Source: an uncultured Actinomyces sp. (GTDB lineage Bacteria > Actinomycetota > Actinomycetes > Actinomycetales > Actinomycetaceae). Taken from it: a DNA stretch of 5,142 bases. Shown in pieces: positions 1-5,116 of this stretch. Location of the stretch: positions 1 to 5,142 of the forward strand of contig CALIEP010000182.1 in NCBI GenBank assembly GCA_938022345.1. Reading direction: 5' to 3'. The notes beneath the pieces are model-generated. The model did no database searches. It worked only from the letters and a program-made list of their open reading frames with translations, and had not been told where the DNA came from. A program made the position numbers and the translations under genes. Numbering within the stretch: position 1 is the first letter of the stretch; every line of letters begins with the position of its first letter.

Positions 1-363
1 GGGGAAAGCGGTGATGGGGCCGGTGAGGGCGCAAGAGACCGAGCGAAACAACATTTCTATGCGCGGGTTGATGATCCATTTAGGCACTGGCTGGCCAATA
101 TCGATGAGGACAGTAAACCCAGTGAAATTGCGCGGGTCTGGGAGAGGTCCCTTCGGGCCTTTGCTCAAGAAACTGCAGCTGGACTTGCTGCCTCAACGCC
201 TTCCGCAGCAATTATTGGCAGAGATACCGGCCGAGGATTCATGAACATCGGGACGGCTGAAAACTACTTCAATTCGGCCCTCAACAAGCTCTTACCAATT
301 CAGGAAGACACACAGGAAGGAATGAAATTACCAGTAACTCTGCTGAATCGGAGACCACTCTGA
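1..363 (+). CDS. casA: Cas8e/Cse1 (CasA), large subunit of type I-E Cascade, C-terminal part only
   Basis: Frame 1 is open from the first base to a TGA at 361-363, giving the last 120 residues; the start lies left of the window. The stretch FYARVDDPFRHWL (about residues 19-31), followed by EIARVWERSLRAFA and the closing NYFNSALNKLLP, is the usual C-terminal helical bundle of Cse1, whose members run about 500 to 560 residues. From knowledge of the family, Cas8e recognises the PAM on target DNA, starts unwinding and recruits Cas3; the C-terminal bundle contacts Cse2 and helps position the displaced strand. The protein ends about 17 residues after the LLP motif, so the natural C terminus seems intact. 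Its stop overlaps the probable casB start as CTGA. Family assignment is firm; nothing can be said of the PAM-sensing N-terminal domain because it is outside the window. Confidence 0.93.
   Translation, partial: GESGDGAGEGARDRAKQHFYARVDDPFRHWLANIDEDSKPSEIARVWERSLRAFAQETAAGLAASTPSAAIIGRDTGRGFMNIGTAENYFNSALNKLLPIQEDTQEGMKLPVTLLNRRPL
350..353 (+). promoter_or_regulatory. Candidate ribosome binding site for casB (GGAG)
   Basis: GGAG lies six bases ahead of a CTG codon at 360-362 that overlaps the casA stop as CTGA. It is one of three possible start signals for casB. The others are AAGGA at 317-321 ahead of an ATT at 327, and GAGG at 369-372 ahead of a TTG at 381. The choice of CTG rests on the overlap pattern shared with other junctions of the operon and is an inference. 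Confidence 0.4.
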
Positions 364-968
364 TTCGCGAGGTTTCAGGGTTGAACTCCGGGCAAGCTGT
401 GCGCAGTCGAGTTAATGGACTCATTGTGCATCGCCTTTCCAAAGACACCCCCTCTGCAAGGGCCCTCCAAGCGCAGTTGCGTTCTGCTCTGGGGAAGGAA
501 ATCGGCTCAATTCCAGCAATTTGGGATCTCACGCTAGACGGTGAGTATGAGGGTCCAAGTGACACTCCCACGCGGGGTGAAAAAGCAGTGCACGGGGCTT
601 TAACACTCTGGGCGCGGCATCAAGGGTCCAATACGCGTCAGATGCATGATACGTCCGATCATCCACGTCGTTTTGCCTCAGCAATTCGCGTTGTTGCAGA
701 ACAACAACGGGGAGACAAACGCGCTGAAGAAACTCCTATATATCGCACTTTTTCCGCAGCGATCCAAGCGCCAACATATGAGGGATTACTGGTACGTTTG
801 CGCTCCCTGGTTTCCCAACTCGAGGCTGCTGAAGTGCCGTGCGACTACGGTTACTTGGCCTCGGACCTGTTCTACTGGCAAGACCCAAGTCGCAGGACCT
901 CGGTAGTGCGAAATTGGGGACGTCAATTCGCACGAACAACTCAGACGGCTTCCGCATCCGCTCAGTGA
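360..968 (+). CDS. casB: Cse2 (CasB), small subunit of type I-E Cascade
   Basis: Cse2 is the small, all-helical, usually dimeric subunit that forms the inner belly of Cascade and stabilises the R-loop. The frame has the family pattern: an early helix (REVSGLNSGQAVRSRVNGL), IPAIWDLTL, then KAVHGALTLWARHQ, a MHD segment, a variable middle, and the closing DYGYLASDLFYWQDP followed by VRNWGRQFAR. Length is 202 residues from CTG at 360 or 195 from TTG at 381, close to other actinobacterial Cse2 proteins and longer than the roughly 160 of E. coli. No ATG or GTG exists at the 5' end of this frame. I chose CTG because it overlaps the casA stop as CTGA, like other junctions here, has GGAG six bases ahead, and keeps the REVSG helix. 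TTG at 381 is the conservative choice; ATT at 327 would add a TSNSAESE tail. Family sure, start uncertain. Confidence 0.9.
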   Translation: MIREVSGLNSGQAVRSRVNGLIVHRLSKDTPSARALQAQLRSALGKEIGSIPAIWDLTLDGEYEGPSDTPTRGEKAVHGALTLWARHQGSNTRQMHDTSDHPRRFASAIRVVAEQQRGDKRAEETPIYRTFSAAIQAPTYEGLLVRLRSLVSQLEAAEVPCDYGYLASDLFYWQDPSRRTSVVRNWGRQFARTTQTASASAQ

Positions 969-1023
969 TGTGCAGGGAAATAGCAATCAACACAATTCAC
1001 TTCAACATTTGAAAGGAAATACC
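969..1023 (+). other. casB-casC intergenic gap
   Basis: This 55-base gap is the only non-overlapping junction between cas genes here. It is AT-rich and contains a small perfect inverted repeat, TTCAA at 1001-1005 and TTGAA at 1009-1013 with a three-base loop, directly before the casC ribosome binding site. I see no convincing -35/-10 pair. The casC frame stays open upstream to a GTG at 970, but the ATG at 1024 is the real start. Confidence 0.5.
1012..1017 (+). promoter_or_regulatory. Strong ribosome binding site of casC (AAAGGA)
   Basis: AAAGGA sits six bases ahead of the ATG at 1024. This decides the casC start: the upstream GTG at 970 has no such site, and the residues it would add (QGNSNQHNSLQ) do not resemble Cas7e, whereas MSLFIDIHVLQ after the ATG matches the family N terminus. 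Confidence 0.75.
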
Positions 1024-2148
1024 ATGTCTCTTTTTATTGATATCCACGTTCTGCAGACCCTTCCTCCCTCGAACCCGAATCGTGACGACACTGGTGCGCC
1101 TAAGAGCGCAACTTTCGGTGGCGTGCGACGTATGCGCATTTCCTCGCAGGCAATCAAGCGAGCTACTCGTGAGGACTTCGAAGGAAAGATCGCTGACTCG
1201 AACTATGGAGTTCGCACGAAGAAGATCGTTGAGCTTGTGGCTCGTAAGATCTCTGAAATGCGTCCAGACCTTGATTCGCGTGCTGTTGAACTCGCGGAAA
1301 TGGGTCTGAAGTCTATCGGCTTCAAGCTCACTGAGCCGCGCGGTGCGAAGAGCGAACAGGAACTGAAGGAATCCGGATTCCTTGTATTCCTGTCTGCGAA
1401 GCAAATTGAACACGTTGCGGAAGCGCTCATCTCTGTGGCTGATGCTGACGATCCTGGAGCCGCTTTCAAGGAACTTAAGCCGCGAGATCTGGTTGATACG
1501 AACCACTCGATTGATATCGCTCTGTTCGGGCGTATGGTCGCAGAACCGAATTCTCTTAATGTTGATGCTGCATGCCAGGTTGCGCACGCTATCGGTGTTG
1601 GTGCGGTTGAGAACGAATACGACTACTACACCGCTGTCGATGATGAAAAGAAGCGTAATGAGGACGCTGATGAAGGCGCCGGAATGATCGGTACCATCGA
1701 GTTTGCCTCGGCAACGGTATATCGTTACGCAACAATCAATGTCGATATGCTTCGCGAGAATCTCGGTGATGACACCGTTGCTGATCATGCGATTGAACTC
1801 TTTATTGATAGCTTCGTTCGTTCGATGCCGACCGGTAAAATTACAACTTTTGCAAACCGAACTCTCCCGGACGCAGTTTTGGTGCAGGTTCGCGATGACC
1901 AGCCAATTAACATGAGCGGTGCCTTCGAGGACCCGATCGTGGCTGGTTCGAAGGGATATGCTGAACCAGCGATCGCACGTTTCGTTGAATTTGAATCCCA
2001 GTTGCGCACACTCACCGGTCTCGAGGCCGTGGAATCGCTCGCTGCATGGACCACGCCTCGTGGTGCGAAGTTTGGCGAGGTTGGAAAGCAAGTGCGCTTG
2101 GTTGATCTCGGCGGTGCGACCGTGGAAGCAGTCCGAGGAACGCGATGA
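1024..2148 (+). CDS. casC: Cas7e (CasC), backbone subunit of type I-E Cascade
   Basis: Cas7e is the RNA-binding backbone of Cascade; six copies line the crRNA spacer. The protein has 374 residues (E. coli has 363) and matches the family throughout: FIDIHVLQ at 4-11, NRDD at 19-22, FGG at 31-33, RRMRISSQAIKRA at 35-47 (the basic segment that touches the crRNA backbone), HSIDIALFGRM at 161-171, YYTAVDD at 201-207, EFASATVYRYATINVDML at 226-243 and GKITTFANRTLPDAVLV at 271-287. The start is set by a strong ribosome binding site. Codon use is strongly biased: of 19 lysines 18 are AAG, and Leu TTA/CTA and Ser TCA are absent, which also leaves the opposite strand open across the gene. With the separate ribosome binding site this fits a subunit needed in excess. 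The stop overlaps casD as ATGA. Function is assigned with high confidence from the family. Confidence 0.97.
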   Translation: MSLFIDIHVLQTLPPSNPNRDDTGAPKSATFGGVRRMRISSQAIKRATREDFEGKIADSNYGVRTKKIVELVARKISEMRPDLDSRAVELAEMGLKSIGFKLTEPRGAKSEQELKESGFLVFLSAKQIEHVAEALISVADADDPGAAFKELKPRDLVDTNHSIDIALFGRMVAEPNSLNVDAACQVAHAIGVGAVENEYDYYTAVDDEKKRNEDADEGAGMIGTIEFASATVYRYATINVDMLRENLGDDTVADHAIELFIDSFVRSMPTGKITTFANRTLPDAVLVQVRDDQPINMSGAFEDPIVAGSKGYAEPAIARFVEFESQLRTLTGLEAVESLAAWTTPRGAKFGEVGKQVRLVDLGGATVEAVRGTR

Positions 2149-2873
2149 GTAAAGTACTAGTCTTAAGAATGGCGGGCCCCATGCAATCATGGGGATCCTC
2201 CAGCCGTTTCACCCGCAGATCAACAGAGGCTTTCCCTACGAAGAGTGGAATTCTTGGTTTGCTTGCAGCTGCGCAAGGCAGAAGGCGTACTGATCCGATT
2301 GAGGATCTTGCTCAGCTTCGCGTCGCAGTGCGAGTTGACCAGCGTGGAGAGCTACTACGTGACTTCCATACTGCTCATCGGGGGAGTGAATCAATGCCTC
2401 TATCTGAGCGGTACTACCGAGCAGACGCGGCCTTTGCGGGTTTCGTCGAGGGGCCTAACGACCTAATCGATGGGCTTTCGCAGGCTATTCTTCGGCCAGT
2501 ATTTCCCTTGTATCTTGGGCGTCGCTCATGCCCTCCAACCATGCCTCTTCGACTTGCAGTACGTGATGAAGAGATGTGGGAGGTCATCACAACAACTCCT
2601 TGGCTCGCTTCGACGTACTACCAGAAGAAGCAGCGCTTCGAGCAATACGTGAGCCTTCGCGTGCTTGCTGATGAGGGGGTTATCCCAGAGTCGGTTGGTA
2701 AAACGTCGGCGCAAACGCTCCAAGATGTCCCGGTCAGTTTTGATTCGGAGCATCGCATGTATACGTTCAGGACTGTTGAGGAAACACGAATCACTCTGGA
2801 AAACCCGGAGTATGTTCACGTTTCCCCGCAGGAAGATGCACGTCTCGGTCACGATCCGATGGGGGTTCTCTAA
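2145..2873 (+). CDS. casD: Cas5e (CasD), crRNA 5'-handle-binding subunit of Cascade
   Basis: Cas5e caps the 5' handle of the crRNA and joins the Cas7 backbone to Cas8e. In type I-E it is not the processing nuclease. The 242-residue protein has the RAMP-type N terminus VLVLRMAGPMQSWG (4-17), PTKSGILGLLAAAQG (31-45, the hallmark Cas5 helix), RDFHT at 72-76, LSERYYRADAAF at 86-97 and PLYLGRRSCPP at 121-131. The length is slightly above the 224 of E. coli. The ATG at 2145 overlaps the casC stop and has GAGGAA at 2135-2140 as a good ribosome binding site. The stop TAA shares its last base with the casE ATG. Nothing looks damaged. Confidence 0.96.
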   Translation: MSKVLVLRMAGPMQSWGSSSRFTRRSTEAFPTKSGILGLLAAAQGRRRTDPIEDLAQLRVAVRVDQRGELLRDFHTAHRGSESMPLSERYYRADAAFAGFVEGPNDLIDGLSQAILRPVFPLYLGRRSCPPTMPLRLAVRDEEMWEVITTTPWLASTYYQKKQRFEQYVSLRVLADEGVIPESVGKTSAQTLQDVPVSFDSEHRMYTFRTVEETRITLENPEYVHVSPQEDARLGHDPMGVL

Positions 2874-3619
2874 TGTATCTGACGCGAATCTATTTGAACC
2901 CACAGCGTCGCGGAACATGGCGTCTTGCAAGGAGCCGGCAGGTTCTACACGCGGCCATTATGAATTGCTTTCCGCCGGGAGTTCTTGACCAGGCAGGAGC
3001 TTCTCGGGTTTTGTGGCGCTTGGATAGGCCTGCGGCTCCCGTGGGGCGAGGCCGTGAAGGAAGTCCGTCGTGGTCTCTGTACATTTCGAGCCCCGTGTCT
3101 CCTGATCCCTCACACATTGTTGAGGAAGCAGGGTATGCAACGGAGGGGGGAGTTGTTGTGCGGGAACTTGATGGTTTCCTCGATCGCCTTGAGGTCGGTC
3201 AGCGATGGGGTTTCCGCGTGTGCGTAAATCCCACGTTCAGGATGGCTAATCAGCGTGACAGGCAGGGACGGAAGAAGATCCTTGCGCACGTGACCCGGGA
3301 TCAGCAACTTCAGTGGCTTCTGGATCGGGCAGAGCGAAATGGTTTTGCTGTGCTCAAATCACTCGACCTCGGTGGTGATTTACCCATTCTCGAGGACGAT
3401 AACGGGCTAAGACGCGACGGTGAAACCTTGATGATTCAGGGGATCGAGCGCAGTGTTGAAGAGTTTCGACGTCAGGATTCTCGCGTAACGCTTTCAAGCG
3501 CAACTTTCGACGGTGTTCTTGAAGTAACAGATTCGCAGGCTCTGCGTCGTCTTCTCGTCAATGGAATTGGGCGAGCGAAAGCGTATGGCTGCGGTCTCAT
3601 GACACTTTCACGGCCGTGA
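2873..3619 (+). CDS. casE: Cas6e (CasE/Cse3), CRISPR RNA endoribonuclease
   Basis: Cas6e cuts the array transcript at the 3' base of each repeat hairpin without metal ions and stays bound to the 3' stem as the head of Cascade. The 248-residue protein begins MYLTRIYLNP and has the conserved LHAAIMNCFP at 25-34, in which His26 fits the catalytic histidine of the family. SLYISS at 68-73, then GFRVCVNPTFR at 113-123, belong to the RAMP folds. The C terminus has the glycine-rich loop GIGRAKAYGCGLMTL (231-245). The repeat hairpin of the array downstream is the expected substrate. The ATG overlaps the casD stop by one base (TAATG) with only a weak G-run ahead, so translation is probably coupled. The stop overlaps cas1 as GTGA. 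The gene appears intact. Confidence 0.96.
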   Translation: MYLTRIYLNPQRRGTWRLARSRQVLHAAIMNCFPPGVLDQAGASRVLWRLDRPAAPVGRGREGSPSWSLYISSPVSPDPSHIVEEAGYATEGGVVVRELDGFLDRLEVGQRWGFRVCVNPTFRMANQRDRQGRKKILAHVTRDQQLQWLLDRAERNGFAVLKSLDLGGDLPILEDDNGLRRDGETLMIQGIERSVEEFRRQDSRVTLSSATFDGVLEVTDSQALRRLLVNGIGRAKAYGCGLMTLSRP

Positions 3620-4575
3620 ACGCGATCCCCGGGGCAAGACCGCCGGATCCGAAGGATCTGGTGCGTGTGCGTGACCGTCTGACGTTTCTTTATGTGGAGC
3701 GTTGCACGGTTAATCGGGAGTCGAATGCCATCTCGATTGCTGACGGTCACGGTATTGCCCATGTCCCAGCAGCAGCGCTTTCGGTGCTGCTGCTGGGACC
3801 GGGGGTCCGCATCACCCACTCTGCAGTGTCGGTGCTGTCAGAGAGCGGTTCGACGATCGTGTGGGTTGGAGAGAACGGAGTGCGTTACTACGCGCATGGG
3901 AACCCTCCTTCACGTTCGTCTCGTTTGCTTGAGGCTCAGGCGCGTGCGGTGAGTGATCCGTCCTTGAGGCTTGCGGTGGCTCGCAGCATGTACTTGATGC
4001 GTTTTTCAGGTGAAGACGTATCGAAGTTAAGCCTTCAACAGCTCAGGGGTCGTGAGGGAGCTCGGATTCGGCGATTGTATCGTCAGCATTCGCAGCGTAC
4101 TGGCGTTCCTTGGGATGGGCGTGAGTATGATCCCGATAATTTCGAAGGAGGGTCACTGGTTAATCAGGCCTTGTCTGCTGCAAATTCCGCAGTCTATGGG
4201 GTTATACATGCGGTGATCGTTGCCCTGGGCTGTAGTCCGGGGCTTGGGTTCGTACACAACGGGAACTATCGGTCGTTCGTGTACGACATTGCAGATCTAT
4301 ACAAGGTAGATCTGACTATTCCCATCGCTTTCGATATTGCTGCTGGTCCTCTAACCGAGGCAGTGGGGAGCGCGGCGCGGAAAAAGGTTCGTGATTCCGT
4401 GAGAGAGTTCCGTCTTCTGGAGCGCTGTGTTGCGGATATTAAGGGTCTTTTGTCGATAGCGGGTCCTGTCGACATTGACGATGAAGAACTCATTGTCGAC
4501 GATCTCCGGCTGTGGGATGACCGAGAGGGCACTGTTGCAGCTGGGGTTTCGTATGAAGAAAGTGCTGAACTGTGA
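3616..4575 (+). CDS. cas1: Cas1 (type I-E), spacer-integration endonuclease
   Basis: Cas1 forms the integrase complex with Cas2 and joins new spacers to the leader-side repeat. The protein has 319 residues, near the E. coli length of about 305. The N-terminal beta domain carries HVPAAALSVLLLGPG and IVWVGENGVRYYAHG. The C-terminal helical domain has LRGREGAR with Glu147, GFVHNG with His214 and SFVYDIADLYK with Asp224 and Asp227. These correspond to E. coli Glu141, His208, Asp218 and Asp221 with a constant offset of six, so the active site is complete. The GTG start overlaps the casE stop (GTGA) and lacks a clear ribosome binding site, so it is probably translationally coupled; IPGARPP just after it is typical of actinobacterial Cas1. 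A 14-bp perfect hairpin lies within codons 50-62. The stop overlaps the cas2 start as GTGA. Confidence 0.97.
   Translation: MNAIPGARPPDPKDLVRVRDRLTFLYVERCTVNRESNAISIADGHGIAHVPAAALSVLLLGPGVRITHSAVSVLSESGSTIVWVGENGVRYYAHGNPPSRSSRLLEAQARAVSDPSLRLAVARSMYLMRFSGEDVSKLSLQQLRGREGARIRRLYRQHSQRTGVPWDGREYDPDNFEGGSLVNQALSAANSAVYGVIHAVIVALGCSPGLGFVHNGNYRSFVYDIADLYKVDLTIPIAFDIAAGPLTEAVGSAARKKVRDSVREFRLLERCVADIKGLLSIAGPVDIDDEELIVDDLRLWDDREGTVAAGVSYEESAEL
3763..3799 (+). repeat. Perfect 14-bp inverted repeat inside cas1 (possible mRNA hairpin)
   Basis: GTCCCAGCAGCAGC at 3763-3776 is exactly complementary to GCTGCTGCTGGGAC at 3786-3799, with a nine-base loop whose ends can pair further through a GU and a CG pair. 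A CCC at 3758-3760 and GGG at 3802-3804 could extend the stem past a two-base internal loop. It encodes the conserved HVPAAALSVLLLG segment, so coding constraint with GCA/CTG codon choice may explain it. No T-run follows, so it is not an intrinsic terminator. Confidence 0.7.
4292..4314 (+). repeat. 8-bp perfect inverted repeat over the Cas1 active-site codons
   Basis: CAGATCTA at 4292-4299 is complementary to TAGATCTG at 4307-4314 with a seven-base loop. It covers codons for the ADLYKVDL segment, next to Asp227. It may be fortuitous, since the protein is highly conserved here. No regulatory role is visible. Confidence 0.45.
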
Positions 4576-4976
4576 TTGTGCTTGTGCTTTCTGCTGTTCC
4601 GGAGGGGTTGCGAGGTCATGTAACTAGATGGCTACTTGAGATTTCTCCGGGAGTCTTCGTCGGGACTTTGAGTGCTCGTGTGCGTGAGCGTTTATGGGCG
4701 ATCGTCACTGAGAACATGCGAACCGGCCGTGCGGTGATGGTGTATCGTGCGCGCAATTAGCAGGGACTAGCGTTTTTGACGTGGGGTGATCCATGGAAAC
4801 CAGTTGATTTCGAAGGGATTACTTTGATGATGCGGCCGTACTATTCCGAGGGGCGCGGCCAGTATTCAGAGCCTGATCCTGCTGAGCGACAGTTGCACAA
4901 ACGCCCTGCAATGAGTAACTTTCAGAGAAGACGGAAAGCTCAAGGGTTTCCAAGATCTGACCGATCTAAACGTTAA
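4572..4976 (+). pseudogene. cas2: Cas2 (type I-E), interrupted by an in-frame amber codon
   Basis: Cas2 is the small structural dimer that bridges two Cas1 dimers during spacer acquisition. The GTG at 4572 overlaps the cas1 stop. The first 62 residues are clear I-E Cas2: MIVLVLSAVPEGLRG, WLLEISPGVFVGTLSARVRE, RLWAIV, AVMVYRARN. A TAG at 4758-4760 then ends the frame. Without any frame change the remaining family sequence follows: QGLAFLTWGDPWKPVDFEG and ITLMMRP, aligning with the E. coli segment TGFEFQTFG through SFLP. The stop replaces a residue aligned with Glu of the E. coli TETG, so GAG to TAG is the simplest origin (CAG is possible). The frame then runs to TAA at 4974-4976, adding a basic tail of about 45 residues beyond the usual end. 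The lost part includes the C-terminal strands that contact Cas1 in the E. coli complex, so the 62-residue product should not work. Readthrough, suppression or a sequence error are alternatives. Confidence 0.88.
4758..4760 (+). other. Internal amber stop codon in cas2
   Basis: The TAG is in the reading frame set by the GTG at 4572 and by the conserved sequence on both sides. The following bases are CAG GGA; a C directly after UAG is a comparatively leaky context, so low-level readthrough is conceivable. No pyrrolysine genes are seen in the window. Confidence 0.9.
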
Positions 4977-4994
4977 AACTCCAGATCGTTCAGC
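4839..4994 (+). promoter_or_regulatory. Presumed CRISPR leader, overlapping the cas2 3' end
   Basis: In type I-E loci with repeats in this orientation the leader lies between cas2 and the first repeat. Here only 18 bases (4977-4994) separate the end of the cas2 frame from repeat 1, so leader functions must overlap the poorly conserved cas2 tail. The last 40 bases are AT-rich and contain an inverted repeat, CGATCT at 4962-4967 with AGATCG at 4983-4988, flanking AACGTT (4969-4974), and a third AGATC at 4953-4957. A TTGCAC at 4893 followed after 17 bases by TAACTT at 4916 is a weak promoter candidate only. The left boundary is approximate, set where Cas2 similarity fades. Confidence 0.45.
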
Positions 4995-5022
4995 GTTTTC
5001 CCCGCACACGCGGGGATGAGCC
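4995..5022 (+). repeat. CRISPR repeat 1 (leader-proximal)
   Basis: Complete 28-base copy with the stem CCCCGC/GCGGGG at 5000-5005 and 5010-5015. As the leader-adjacent repeat it would be the one duplicated on spacer acquisition. Confidence 0.96.
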
Positions 5023-5055
5023 GTACGCTATTCGCGCTGTTAAGCTCACGATGGG
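5023..5055 (+). other. CRISPR spacer 1
   Basis: A 33-base spacer beginning GTACGCTATT and ending CACGATGGG. It should be the most recently acquired. I see no match elsewhere in the window, and the target cannot be identified without a search. Confidence 0.93.
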
Positions 5056-5083
5056 GTTTTCCCCGCACACGCGGGGATGAGCC
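5056..5083 (+). repeat. CRISPR repeat 2
   Basis: Complete 28-base copy identical to repeat 1, with stem arms at 5061-5066 and 5071-5076. Confidence 0.96.
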
Positions 5084-5116
5084 CACGCTAGGAACAGTAT
5101 AGCCAAACTCTAAAGC
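5084..5116 (+). other. CRISPR spacer 2
   Basis: A 33-base spacer beginning CACGCTAGGA and ending CTCTAAAGC. No match within the window; target unknown. Confidence 0.93.

Noticed and set aside
11..244. A 77-codon + strand frame over the casA tail
   Set aside because: Frame 1 carries the clear Cse1 sequence; this is a shadow in another frame.
970..1023. An 18-residue longer Cas7e from GTG at 970
   Set aside because: The extra residues do not resemble the family, and a strong ribosome binding site precedes the ATG at 1024.
997..2190. A 397-codon open frame on the minus strand opposite casC
   Set aside because: It is in codon register with casC and exists because casC lacks TTA, CTA and TCA codons. 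Its sequence resembles no known protein and it has no start context; Cas7e on the + strand explains the region.
3763..3804. Intrinsic transcription terminator
   Set aside because: The hairpin lies within the conserved cas1 coding sequence and no T-run follows the stem.
4758..4760. TAG read as pyrrolysine or another reassigned codon
   Set aside because: No sign of the required tRNA or synthetase here, and other genes in the window end with TGA or TAA without internal TAG. A point mutation is simpler.
4893..4921. Array promoter TTGCAC with TAACTT at 17-base spacing
   Set aside because: Each box matches the consensus at only about half its positions, so it is not listed as a feature of its own.
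4776..4976. A separate small gene beginning at TTG 4776
   Set aside because: It is in the same frame as cas2, has no ribosome binding site, and its first part (TWGDPWKPVDFEG) is the conserved C-terminal half of Cas2.
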